DNA of 10,500 nt, from contig JAKSCY010000492.1 of assembly GCA_022360355.1 (NCBI GenBank), forward strand, positions 1 through 10,500, read 5' to 3'. Below, piece after piece: positions 1 to 7,008 of the stretch; the stretch's first letter is position 1; each line of letters begins with the position of its first letter. Origin of the DNA: Chlorobiales bacterium (GTDB lineage: Bacteria > Bacteroidota > Chlorobiia > Chlorobiales > Chlorobiaceae). The position numbers and the translations under genes were made by a program. The notes beneath the pieces were generated by a model. It saw only the letters and a program-made list of their open reading frames with translations. It ran no database searches and was not told the DNA's origin.

Positions 1-14
1 CCTGCGGGTAACCT

Positions 15-272
15 TTACTCTGTACCTTCCCATAACTGTTTGGTATCCTTGACCTCTCGTACCCGACCTTCAGCGATGTCCTCTTCTGCTTCTTTCAGTG
101 CAGCCAGAAGCTTGGGGTTGGAAAAATACGCTTCGTTGTCGCTAATCTTGCGAGCCGGGATGATCTCGTATGTCTCGGTCTTGCCGCATTGAATGATGAC
201 ACGCTCCTTTTGAGCCAGGTTCAGGTACTTACGGAGGTTCCTGCGCAGTTCTGTGGTACTTATTGCTATCAT
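15..272 (-). CDS. Phd/YefM-family type II antitoxin
   Basis: An 85-residue protein starting MIAISTTELRRNLRKYLN, which has the usual Phd/YefM opening: a short strand, then a helix that asks for 'S.TELR.NL' and forms the DNA-binding dimer domain. Residues about 1-50 are this domain. The acidic, helical C-terminal part (about 52-85, PKLLAALKEAEEDIAEGR) is of the kind that wraps and neutralises a RelE/YoeB or Doc toxin. In this family the antitoxin represses its own promoter, and two inverted repeats lie directly upstream. The toxin normally follows on the same strand; only 14 bases remain before the window edge, so it cannot be seen. No Shine-Dalgarno site precedes the ATG at 272. The family assignment is firm. 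Whether a toxin is present, and of which type, is unknown. Confidence 0.85.
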   Translation of the reverse strand: MIAISTTELRRNLRKYLNLAQKERVIIQCGKTETYEIIPARKISDNEAYFSNPKLLAALKEAEEDIAEGRVREVKDTKQLWEGTE

Positions 273-291
273 GATATGTTGTTCTAAGTGT

Positions 292-320
292 TACATTATA
301 ATGTACAAATCAAAATTGAT
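292..320 (-). promoter_or_regulatory. putative antitoxin promoter with two inverted repeats (autoregulatory operator)
   Basis: Positions 292-305 are a perfect 14-base palindrome, TACATTATAATGTA, which contains a TATAAT -10-like hexamer on the minus strand. It is overlapped by TGTACA (302-307), the core I recall for YefM-type operators. A second inverted repeat, ATCAA-AA-TTGAT, occupies 309-320. The position, 20-48 bases upstream of the antitoxin start, fits negative autoregulation by an antitoxin or toxin-antitoxin complex. I found no convincing -35 hexamer. The palindromes are seen directly; the operator role is inferred. Confidence 0.5.
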
Positions 321-502
321 TTCGATGGTAAAAAGTTTTCAGAGTTTAAGTTTTCCTTTTTGTTAAGCGATAAAAAACTAAATGATGTATTTTGGGGGTA
401 AGAGGCCGTTGCTATGACATAATACCAATTGTCTTCTACGGGATTGGTGAGGATTCAATGCTTATGGGACATCGGATTCAGTCATTCCACGGTAACGAAA
501 GC

Positions 503-508
503 AGGAGG
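503..508 (+). promoter_or_regulatory. strong ribosome binding site of the 45-residue ORF
   Basis: AGGAGG followed by four more G, eight bases upstream of the ATG at 517. It decides that the short reading frame beginning at 517 is translated, rather than the two longer overlapping frames at 392-580 and 429-638, which have no such site. Confidence 0.65.
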
Positions 509-516
509 GGGGAACA

Positions 517-654
517 ATGGGCAGGAACGCAATACAGGCAATCGGTTATGTGCTTTTGGGGATGGTTCTCATGGGTATGATGTTCGGCGGCACCATTGCC
601 GAAGTGGTGGCCATGGCAGAAAAGGATATGGGAGGTAAAAGTGTAGCTCAGTAG
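517..654 (+). CDS. 45-residue single-span membrane protein, function unknown
   Basis: A short reading frame encoding MGRNAIQAIGYVLLGMVLMG and on to ...AEKDMGGKSVAQ. Residues about 6-33 form one hydrophobic span with a short positive N-terminus (R3), so the N-terminus is probably inside. Glycines at 10, 15, 20 and 24-25 give a small-residue face suited to helix packing. Seven of the 45 residues are methionine, four of them at 16, 19, 21 and 22. The C-terminal tail is polar. An AGGAGG site sits eight bases before the ATG, among the best in the window. The next gene, also a membrane protein, begins 88 bases downstream on the same strand, so the two may be co-transcribed. I do not recognise the family. 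A subunit or regulator of a membrane complex is possible, but nothing in the sequence shows which. Confidence 0.6.
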   Translation: MGRNAIQAIGYVLLGMVLMGMMFGGTIAEVVAMAEKDMGGKSVAQ

Positions 655-726
655 CGAAGAGGCTGATTTTTACAAAAAAGAACAGCTTGGTTGATTAAAA
701 TGTACGCTTGGAAAACTACAAAGAGA

Positions 727-733
727 AAGGAGG
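727..733 (+). promoter_or_regulatory. strong ribosome binding site of the 289-residue membrane protein
   Basis: AAGGAGG, nine bases before the ATG at 743. It fixes the start codon of the downstream gene. Confidence 0.7.
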
Positions 734-742
734 AAAGCAACG

Positions 743-1612
743 ATGCAATCTGAACGTCTCGGTATAGTCACGTTCTTCGGTATCTTGGTGCCAGGGACTT
801 ACCTTGCAGCGACTGTTGTCCTCAGTTTATCGAGTGTATTTGAACTGCTCGGCTACAACGGCCATGCTGAAACCTACAACTTTTTGCATGAAAATATAGC
901 CCTTTCGGCATCCGCGTTCTTTTTTGTTTCATATCTTTTTGGCGTTGTCCTTCGTCTTTTTGCACCACACAATGTGGATAAATTGGCCAGGTGGTATCTG
1001 GTTCATATCAGGCGAAATAAAGACGATTGGGTCAGGGATATTTTTCCGTATAAGAAATCCTTGGCGATTCGTTTTGAAAAAGATGGGATGCATAAAATGT
1101 CCAGTTTTATAGAATGTCTCAATGATCGCCATGGGGTGCCTGATAACACGGTCTTTTTCAATTACTGCAAGTTGTTTGTAGATGCGAATGATGAAGCGCT
1201 ATCCAAACAGGTCCATCAAGCTGAAGCGCTTATGCGCTTTCTCTCAGGCACAGCCTTGGCGCTCTTGGGCGCAATTATTGCTTTTTTTGTGCTTTCTTCT
1301 GTTGCATTTCTTATTGATAGTACCCATACCTATTCAGTCATATATCTTTCGCTCGCAATAGTAAGCATGCTGATCTTGTGTTTCATTCTGGAAAGGTTCA
1401 AGTATCAGCGACGGAGGGAAGTTATAATAGTATGGAGCGCTCTACACCTGATTCTCAACGGTGCTGTGCCCGGGGCAGTTTTGGAAAATAAAAATGTTTT
1501 GATAGAAGCTGCGTTTTTCCCTAAGCAGGATGGCGGAGATCCCGGTTCAATGGCGGATAAAGATCAGGAAACAGCTGCGGTTGAAAAATCCCGCCTGGAT
1601 GATTTTGATTGA
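743..1612 (+). CDS. four-span inner-membrane protein, function unknown
   Basis: A 289-residue protein with hydrophobic spans at about 7-30, 50-72, 165-190 and 196-216. Between spans 2 and 3 is a soluble stretch of about 90 residues rich in basic and aromatic residues (LARWYLVHIRRNKDDW, then FFNYCKLFVDAND). After span 4 comes a basic segment, RFKYQRRREVIIVWSALHLI, then a polar acidic tail. An even number of spans puts both ends on the same face, and the basic loop and post-span segment suggest that this face is the cytoplasm. No enzyme motif or conserved metal site is visible. The arrangement of two pairs of spans around a helical cytoplasmic region recalls uncharacterised bacterial membrane families of similar length, but I cannot name one. 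AAGGAGG precedes the ATG. The gene converges on pyrD; about 50 bases separate them, with no clear U-tract terminator. Confidence 0.8.
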   Translation: MQSERLGIVTFFGILVPGTYLAATVVLSLSSVFELLGYNGHAETYNFLHENIALSASAFFFVSYLFGVVLRLFAPHNVDKLARWYLVHIRRNKDDWVRDIFPYKKSLAIRFEKDGMHKMSSFIECLNDRHGVPDNTVFFNYCKLFVDANDEALSKQVHQAEALMRFLSGTALALLGAIIAFFVLSSVAFLIDSTHTYSVIYLSLAIVSMLILCFILERFKYQRRREVIIVWSALHLILNGAVPGAVLENKNVLIEAAFFPKQDGGDPGSMADKDQETAAVEKSRLDDFD

Positions 1613-1664
1613 AATTGCAGGCAGAGAGCATGAATTTCCTTGAGTCGATCATTCAGGTTGAACC

Positions 1665-2609
1665 TCAACGTACAATCAAACTTCCCGTATACTCCTCGAT
1701 CGTCGGGTTTTCGGGTGCAGCGAAAAAGTCTTCGATGGCGTCGGCGATGGTTTCGCCGATGTCGGGGTCGACGAAGTTCATGGTGCCGATCTGGATGGCG
1801 CGTGAGCCGGTGACGAGGAATTCCATGGCGTCCTGGAAGCAGGAGATGCCGCCTATGCCTACAATAGGGATCTTGACGGCGTTGTAGACTTCCCATACCT
1901 TGGCGAGCGCGACCGGTTTGATGGCGGGGCCGGAGAGGCCGCCGGTGACGTTGGTGAGAAGAGGTTTTCTTTTCTTGTAGTCAACCGCCATGCCTACCAG
2001 GGTGTTGATCAGCGATACCGAGTCGGCACCGGCTTCTTCGGCTGCCAGAGCGATGGAACTTATCGAGGTGACGTTCGGGGTAAGCTTCACCATGATGTGA
2101 CGTTCGGTGATCGTACGCAGCTTCGAGATGATCTCGAAGGTTGCGTCCCGGCTGACACCCATGATCATACACTCTCCCTTGACGTTGGGGCAGGAGAGGT
2201 TGATTTCATAACCGTTTATGCCTTCAATGTCGTCAAGCCGTTCAATCACCGTGCAGTAGTCGTCGATGGATTTGCCTGCTATGTTGACGATAACCGCGGT
2301 ATCGAGCTGCTGCAGAAATGGGATTTTTTCCTCGACAAACTTGTCCAGCCCCACGTTCGCGAGGCCTATGGCGTTGATCATGCCGCAGGGCGTTTCGGCA
2401 ATGCGCTGCGGGGGATTGCCGTTGCGGGGTTCAGGCGAAATGGCTTTGGTGACGATTCCCCCGATTTTCCCCAAATCAGTAAGCAGGTGCAGTTCTTCGC
2501 CGTATGAAACTGTTCCCGAAGCGAGAAGCACCGGCGAGCGCAGGTCGAGCCCGCGTCCCAGGGAGACGGCTGAAGATCGTGCAGGTAGTTGTTCAGGGTT
2601 TCGGATCAT
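1665..2609 (-). CDS. pyrD: dihydroorotate dehydrogenase, class 1B catalytic subunit
   Basis: A 314-residue flavoprotein of pyrimidine synthesis that oxidises dihydroorotate to orotate, using FMN in a TIM barrel. Visible motifs are SGTVSYG near 31-37, TKAISPEPRNGNPPQRI at 54-70, CGMINAIGL at 75-83, INLSCPNV at 136-143 with the candidate catalytic base Cys140, VKLTPNVT at 174-181, GGLSGPAIKP at 223-232 and GIGGI at 251-255. The last two line the FMN phosphate site. Cys rather than Ser as base and the soluble form mark class 1. The sequence is closest to class 1B, whose enzymes work with a PyrK iron-sulfur/FAD partner passing electrons to NAD; no pyrK lies beside it here. The start is fixed: an in-frame TGA lies one codon before the ATG. 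It sits 37 bases downstream of glgP on the same strand and may share its transcript. Confidence 0.95.
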   Translation of the reverse strand: MIRNPEQLPARSSAVSLGRGLDLRSPVLLASGTVSYGEELHLLTDLGKIGGIVTKAISPEPRNGNPPQRIAETPCGMINAIGLANVGLDKFVEEKIPFLQQLDTAVIVNIAGKSIDDYCTVIERLDDIEGINGYEINLSCPNVKGECMIMGVSRDATFEIISKLRTITERHIMVKLTPNVTSISSIALAAEEAGADSVSLINTLVGMAVDYKKRKPLLTNVTGGLSGPAIKPVALAKVWEVYNAVKIPIVGIGGISCFQDAMEFLVTGSRAIQIGTMNFVDPDIGETIADAIEDFFAAPENPTIEEYTGSLIVR

Positions 2610-2646
2610 TTTTCAATGACTTGACAGCTCGATAGCCGGATGATGG

Positions 2647-4758
2647 CTAATCTTTAAGATAATATTGTAAAGTATAGTCTTTAACCATGCGGTGCGTATT
2701 ATAAACCGGTCCGATGGATGTTATGGCGTTGCGGACTTTTTTCAGCCATTTAACCGGGATGTTATCGACGTTGCGGTCATAAAACGTCGGTATAATCTGG
2801 TTTTCAAGAACATCGTAAAGCTGTGTGACATCATGGCGATCCTGGTCCTGATGGTTCTCAAACTGTTCACCGTGGCCTATTGACCATCCGTTTTCACCGT
2901 TGAATGCTTCAGGCCACCAGCCGTCGGGAACACTGAAATTCAAACCACCATGGAGAACAGTTTTCTGCCCTGAAGTGCCGCTGGCTTCCAGGGGTCTTAC
3001 CGGGTTGTTGAGCCAGACATCGACACCTGATATCATGCGTTTTGCCACGCCGAGATTGTAGTTTTCAAGAAAGATGATCTTCCCCTTGAACTGGGGAAGA
3101 CGGGTATGTTCTACAATCTGCTGTATATAATGTTTGCCGGCATCATCATGAGGATGGGCTTTCCCTGCGAAAATAATCTGGACCGGCATTGTCGGGTGGT
3201 TCACCAGCCTTGTCAGACGTTCGATATCAGAAAAAATCAGCGGAGCCCTTTTGTAGGTGGCAAAGCGTCTTGCGAATCCTATGGTCAGAACATCAGGAGA
3301 TAACGGGTTTTTGCTTGATTTTGACGATTCGTCCTCAAGATATACAGTATAGGCATGCTGATGAAACAGCTGGTTGGAAAGGTATCGATAGATAAAATCG
3401 ATCAGGTTTCTTTTGAGACGGTAGCGAAGGCTCCAGAGTTCTTCGTCGGTTACTTTTGCAACAATCTCCGATGCTGCATCAGGAGACGCTGTCAATGTTT
3501 CGAGATTGTCCGTGTATTGACGCCAGAATTTGTCAGTTCTGCCACTGTTCCAGCTTGCCGTATGTACTCCATTTGTGATATGTCCTATCGGGACATCGTC
3601 CGGAGAGTCAACGGCATAAATATGCTGCCACATCTCACGCGAAACCTCTCCGTGCAGCTTCGACACTCCGTTTGCGGTACGGGAGAGGTTAAGTGCAAGA
3701 ACAGTCATCGTGAACAGACCGTGGAGATTCGACTGGTCTTCCGAGCCTGTCCTCATGAAATCATCGAACGCTATGCCGTTTTTATTGAGATATTTGTCGA
3801 GAGAGTAGTGCATCATGTCGCGTGAAAAGCGGTCATGACCTGCGGCTACAGGAGTATGCGTGGTGAAGACACACTGTTCCTTCACGTTTGCTTTTGCCTC
3901 TTCAAACTCTTTGCCTTTCGCAAGCTCTGCGGCAAGAAGCTCAATTGTCAGAAATGCCGAGTGCCCTTCGTTCATATGGTAAACGGCCGGATCAATTCCA
4001 AGAGTCCTGAGCAGCTTGACGCCGCCGATACCGAGCACGATCTCCTGGTTGATGCGCATGTTCTGGTCACCGCCGTAAACTCTGGAGCAGATGTCCCGGT
4101 AATGCGACTCGTTGGCGGGAATATTTGTGTCGAGAAGATAGAGTCTTGCTCTGCCTACGTTCAGGAACCAGGCCTGGGCAAACACTTCACTCTGTGCAAT
4201 GTCGAGGGAGATAATCAGGTCTTTGCCGTCAGAATCGATTACTTTTTCCAGCGGCAGACTTTCCGGGTACTGCAGGGGATACTCTTCAATCTGCCAGCCT
4301 TCCCTGTTGAGGCTCTGAAGGAAGTAACCCTCTTTGTAGAACAGGGTGACTCCTACAAAATTCAAGCCCAGATCGCTGGCTGATTTAATGTGATCACCTG
4401 AAAGGACTCCCAGTCCTCCTGAATAGATCCTGACGCTTTCATGGATACCGAATTCGGCACTGAAATAGGCAACTGTTTTTTCTGTAAGAGCGGGGGCGTG
4501 TTTTGCCGCCCATGTGTCCTGTGTTGCGAGATACTCTTCGAAACGTTGCGTGACGCTTTCGAGCTTCTCGCTGAACTCGCAATCAAGACGTGCTTGAAGT
4601 TCATCGTTCGAGATATGGTGAAGAAGTTCGACCGGATTGTGGTTGACCCGTTCCCAGAGAAGCGGCGACAGTTCCTTGAACAGTTCTTTTGCTTCGGTAT
4701 CCCAGGACCACCAGAGGTTGCGGGACAATTTCTTTAGCGCTGCTATTTTATGACGCAT
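2647..4758 (-). CDS. glgP: alpha-glucan (glycogen) phosphorylase, GT35 family
   Basis: From the chosen ATG the protein is 703 residues. It releases glucose-1-phosphate from glycogen or maltodextrin. The N-terminus, MRHKIAALKKLSRNLWWSWD, is the conserved start of the shorter bacterial 'alpha-glucan phosphorylase' branch. Further motifs (this numbering): AYFSAEFGIHES at about 97-108, YSGGLGVLSGDH at 112-123, HMNEGHSAF at 261-269, TTHTPVAAGHD at 299-309, GHITNGVH at 392-399, GFARRFATYKR at 494-504 and EASGTSGQKTVLHGG near 591-605. Lys599 there is the expected pyridoxal-phosphate lysine. The reading frame is open another 66 codons upstream to 4956, but that extension has no family resemblance and would run into the divergent phosphoesterase gene, so the ATG at 4758 is preferred. 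No good Shine-Dalgarno site precedes it. It is followed closely by pyrD. Confidence 0.95.
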   Translation of the reverse strand: MRHKIAALKKLSRNLWWSWDTEAKELFKELSPLLWERVNHNPVELLHHISNDELQARLDCEFSEKLESVTQRFEEYLATQDTWAAKHAPALTEKTVAYFSAEFGIHESVRIYSGGLGVLSGDHIKSASDLGLNFVGVTLFYKEGYFLQSLNREGWQIEEYPLQYPESLPLEKVIDSDGKDLIISLDIAQSEVFAQAWFLNVGRARLYLLDTNIPANESHYRDICSRVYGGDQNMRINQEIVLGIGGVKLLRTLGIDPAVYHMNEGHSAFLTIELLAAELAKGKEFEEAKANVKEQCVFTTHTPVAAGHDRFSRDMMHYSLDKYLNKNGIAFDDFMRTGSEDQSNLHGLFTMTVLALNLSRTANGVSKLHGEVSREMWQHIYAVDSPDDVPIGHITNGVHTASWNSGRTDKFWRQYTDNLETLTASPDAASEIVAKVTDEELWSLRYRLKRNLIDFIYRYLSNQLFHQHAYTVYLEDESSKSSKNPLSPDVLTIGFARRFATYKRAPLIFSDIERLTRLVNHPTMPVQIIFAGKAHPHDDAGKHYIQQIVEHTRLPQFKGKIIFLENYNLGVAKRMISGVDVWLNNPVRPLEASGTSGQKTVLHGGLNFSVPDGWWPEAFNGENGWSIGHGEQFENHQDQDRHDVTQLYDVLENQIIPTFYDRNVDNIPVKWLKKVRNAITSIGPVYNTHRMVKDYTLQYYLKD

Positions 4759-4822
4759 AACTGATAGAATGTGAATAATGTGTAAAAGCTGCTGTGTGTA
4801 TAGTTTCTCTTGAATCGCTATC

Positions 4823-4851
4823 TTGAACGGCAGTAATTTACAGTTTCTATT
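4823..4851 (+). promoter_or_regulatory. possible sigma-70-like promoter of the phosphoesterase gene
   Basis: TTGAAC (4823-4828) and TCTATT (4846-4851) are separated by 17 bases, in the 114-base gap between the divergent glgP and phosphoesterase genes. The -10 match is only four of six, and the leader to the GTG start would be short. This is a weak call from pattern alone. Confidence 0.25.
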
Positions 4852-4872
4852 ACTAAACGGCGTCTCTAAAAT

Positions 4873-5772
4873 GTGAATTTTTACTGGAGCCCGGAAATCA
4901 ATCCTGTGGTTTTGTCTGACAAAAGTATAAAACTGGCACATTTTTCGGATTTGCATCTTGCCGGCAGGCAGGACAGGCGTCGGCTGGAACGCCTTGGTAC
5001 GCTGTTAACTGCTATCGTCAACGCAGGTTGCAGTCACATCGTTATTTCCGGTGACCTTTTCAACTCGACTGATCCTGCGGACTGGGTGGTGATCAGGGAG
5101 ATTCTGCAGGAGAAGGGACTTTATTCCTGGGACAGGGTAACCATTATTCCCGGCAACCACGATCTCATCAATCTCGAAGAAGAGATGCGGATCTATAATG
5201 CGTTGAATCCGGATTCCAAGAGTAGAACGAGGAGAGTTCTCGAAAAAACCAAAGAGTTTTGCAATGTTTTCAGGGAACTGATAACCGGAGAGGACACGGT
5301 TGCCGGGTTTCCATATATCAAAGTGCTTCAATATGGCGATATGACTGTTTCTCTTGTCATGGTCAACACCGTTTTTCCCTGGGCGAATACCGATAACCCT
5401 TTAGGCGCAAGGGGTTATGCAAGGCCGGAAGAGCTTAGGGCTCTTCTCGATCCTTCGGTGGACAGCGCCCTCAAGGGCAGTTTTGTGGTTGGGGTATGTC
5501 ATCATGCATACAGGATTTACGGAACGGGTATATTGATTGACCAGGCGTTTGACTGGACCATGGAGTTGAAAAACAGAGAAGAACTCCTGCAGACAATGCT
5601 GCGCTTGAGGGCGCGTCTCCTGCTGCATGGCCATTTTCATCGTTTTCAGGCGTATACGGCTGGGGGGATCAGGGTCGTTAACGGAGGAAGTTTCAGCTAC
5701 AATCCCCGGCGGTATAGTGAGATTGCTATATACCCGGATGGAAATTTTAAGCAGAAGTTTGTGGATATATAG
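4873..5772 (+). CDS. calcineurin-like metallophosphoesterase
   Basis: A 299-residue protein of the two-metal phosphoesterase fold. All the metal-ligand blocks are present in order: FSDLHLA (Asp26, His28), ISGDLFN (Asp61), PGNHD at 93-97 (Asn95, His96), VCHH at 208-211, and LHGHFHRF at 251-258 (His254, His256). This is a complete active site for hydrolysing a phosphomonoester or phosphodiester. There is no signal peptide, so it is probably cytoplasmic. The substrate (cyclic nucleotide, nucleic acid, lipid or protein phosphate) cannot be told from the sequence. The start is GTG at 4873: the ATG two bases earlier is immediately followed by TGA in its own frame, and an in-frame TAA at 4867-4869 excludes anything further upstream. 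It is divergent from glgP and converges on ferritin across a hairpin. Confidence 0.9.
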   Translation: MNFYWSPEINPVVLSDKSIKLAHFSDLHLAGRQDRRRLERLGTLLTAIVNAGCSHIVISGDLFNSTDPADWVVIREILQEKGLYSWDRVTIIPGNHDLINLEEEMRIYNALNPDSKSRTRRVLEKTKEFCNVFRELITGEDTVAGFPYIKVLQYGDMTVSLVMVNTVFPWANTDNPLGARGYARPEELRALLDPSVDSALKGSFVVGVCHHAYRIYGTGILIDQAFDWTMELKNREELLQTMLRLRARLLLHGHFHRFQAYTAGGIRVVNGGSFSYNPRRYSEIAIYPDGNFKQKFVDI

Positions 5773-5773
5773 C

Positions 5774-5810
5774 AAAAGCCCCGCTTTTCTTGCAGAAAAT
5801 ACGGGGCCTC
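5774..5810 (-). terminator. hairpin terminator between convergent phosphoesterase and ferritin genes
   Basis: GCCCCG (5778-5783) pairs with CGGGGC (5802-5807). The stem continues inside as TTTTC (5785-5789) with GAAAA (5795-5799) around a five-base loop, with a small internal bulge. On the minus strand the stem is followed by TTTTG, a short U-run suited to ending the ferritin transcript. On the plus strand it is followed by a pyrimidine-rich stretch, so it may also end the phosphoesterase transcript. Confidence 0.7.
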
Positions 5811-5855
5811 TTACCTTTCTTGCTATCCAGCTATCTTGCGATCAAGCTTTCTTCC

Positions 5856-6353
5856 TCAGTGTTGCATGCCGCGCCTTGCAAGCTGGCGGTCAAGCATGAG
5901 CAGGGCCTGTCCTTTTTCCCCGGCCATCTTGAGCGTTTCAAGGATTTCGGATGCTGTTGCTTCCTCTTCAACCTGCTCTTCGATAAATCCATGCAGCATC
6001 ACCTGGGATGCGTAGTCGTTTTCCTTCAAGGCTTTTTCATAGAGCTTGTTGATCGAGGCTGTAATGGAGCGCTCATGATTCAATACGTCCTGGAATAATG
6101 CGGTCGGCGATTTGAAATCAGACGGTGGTTGTCCGATGGCGCCGAGCTCAACGCGTCCGCCTCTTTCGTTGATATATTTATAGAGCTGCATGGCGTGCCC
6201 GAATTCTTCTTTTTGCTGCAGTTTCAGCCAATGTCCGAATCCCGGAAGGTTCAGGGATTCAGCGTAGGCCGCCATTGAAAGGTAGAGGTGCGCAGAATAA
6301 AATTCCTTGTTTATCTGCTCGTTGAATGCTTTCTGAAGGGTTTTACTTAACAT
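5856..6353 (-). CDS. ftnA: non-haem ferritin, FtnA type
   Basis: A 165-residue iron-storage protein that assembles into a 24-subunit shell, oxidises Fe(II) and stores it as a ferric mineral in the cytoplasm. Numbering matches Escherichia coli FtnA without gaps at the key sites. Glu17, Glu50, His53, Glu94 and Gln127 form the ferroxidase centre, Glu130 lies at the third iron site, and Tyr24 is in place. The E. coli residue Trp122 is Gly here. Length is typical of the family. The start is supported by AAAAGGAG, nine bases upstream. It does not carry the 19-base operator seen at the flavodoxin and exbB promoters, so its control appears separate from theirs. A hairpin follows the gene. Confidence 0.95.
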   Translation of the reverse strand: MLSKTLQKAFNEQINKEFYSAHLYLSMAAYAESLNLPGFGHWLKLQQKEEFGHAMQLYKYINERGGRVELGAIGQPPSDFKSPTALFQDVLNHERSITASINKLYEKALKENDYASQVMLHGFIEEQVEEEATASEILETLKMAGEKGQALLMLDRQLARRGMQH

Positions 6354-6477
6354 GAGCGGTAACTCCTTTTCTTGATTACGTTACTGAAATATCAGGAATG
6401 GCATGAGTGATTTGATTAGAAACATGGATAGAGCGCAAAATGTTTCCATTTCATCCAGGCCTGAGAGGAGACTTCGA

Positions 6478-6858
6478 TTAAAAGAGCCAAAAACCCGCTA
6501 CTTTGTCATCGATCATAATCAACTTTGCCAGTGAATTCTCTTTGCTGTTCACGTAACTGATTTTCCACAAATGAACAATTACTCCTCTTTGGTAAAGCTT
6601 CGATAGATATTCTGTGGTATATCCTGCCCTGATCAACTGACCGAGCTGACCTGTAACCGAGTCAAAAGCCTGCTTCGAGACGTTTTTTTTGAACTCTGGA
6701 GTCCCGTTGGATAAAAAAGCATCATAGTTGTTATCTGAAACAGCCTTCATGAGCTGCGACAGCGCGGCTTTTTCTGTTTTACCCTCATGTCCGGCAAAAG
6801 CTGAAGAAGCAATAAAAAGACTTAAGATACCTGTAAGTATGATTGGCAGTGTTTTCAT
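6478..6858 (-). CDS. small secreted (periplasmic) protein, function unknown
   Basis: A 126-residue protein with a clear Sec signal peptide, MKTLPIILTGILSLFIASSA then FAG, with likely cleavage after Ala22. The mature part, about 104 residues, has a helical first half (LSQLMKAVSDNNYDAFLSNG) followed by alternating strands ending KLIMIDDKVAGFWLF. This pattern recalls the small NTF2-like/DUF3887-type folds, often found in secreted proteins without catalytic residues, but the resemblance is only to general shape. It contains no cysteines and no lipobox. An AAGGGA site precedes the ATG by about 10 bases. It lies between ferritin and flavodoxin, with its own gaps on both sides (124 and 150 bases), and is probably a single-gene transcript. 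Function is unknown; the real-gene call rests on the signal peptide and ribosome site. Confidence 0.75.
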   Translation of the reverse strand: MKTLPIILTGILSLFIASSAFAGHEGKTEKAALSQLMKAVSDNNYDAFLSNGTPEFKKNVSKQAFDSVTGQLGQLIRAGYTTEYLSKLYQRGVIVHLWKISYVNSKENSLAKLIMIDDKVAGFWLF

Positions 6859-6928
6859 GATGTTTTTCCCTTTGACATGTTAGTGGTTATTAAACTGGCG
6901 TGAAGCTCCCGGTTTTCGTTTAACATAA

Positions 6929-6955
6929 ACGACCGCCCAAGGAGGAGGCGGCCGT
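6929..6955 (-). terminator. hairpin downstream of flavodoxin
   Basis: ACGACCGCC (6929-6937) pairs with GGCGGCCGT (6947-6955) with one A/C mismatch, around the nine-base loop CAAGGAGGA. It lies about 50 bases past the flavodoxin stop. On the minus strand it is followed only by GTTTATG, a poor U-run, so termination is likely but not certain. Confidence 0.5.
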
Positions 6956-7008
6956 ATTATGTGGGGGATTTTTGTAATGTACTATGCTGACTATGGGGCG
7001 AGGGGCTA

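Noticed and set aside
392..638. Two overlapping open frames (392-580 and 429-638, plus strand)
   Set aside because: They lack ribosome sites and give unnatural compositions. The third frame from 517 has a strong ribosome site and a coherent membrane span, and explains the region better.
1564..1896. A 110-codon minus-strand frame overlapping the end of pyrD
   Set aside because: Its Arg/His-rich composition is typical of an out-of-frame reading of pyrD, which has the conserved motifs.
4759..4956. A 66-codon N-terminal extension of the glucan phosphorylase
   Set aside because: It shows no family resemblance, overlaps the start of the divergent phosphoesterase gene, and would leave no promoter space. 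The family N-terminus begins at the ATG at 4758.
6419..6446. Inverted repeat GAAACAT / ATGTTTC with a 14-base loop downstream of the secreted protein
   Set aside because: It is AT-rich with a large loop and no U-run, so it is too weak to call a terminator.
6403..6534. A 43-codon plus-strand frame (MSDLIRNMDRAQ...) between ferritin and the secreted protein
   Set aside because: It runs antisense into the end of the secreted-protein gene, and has only a weak ribosome-like AGGAA and a basic, low-complexity composition.
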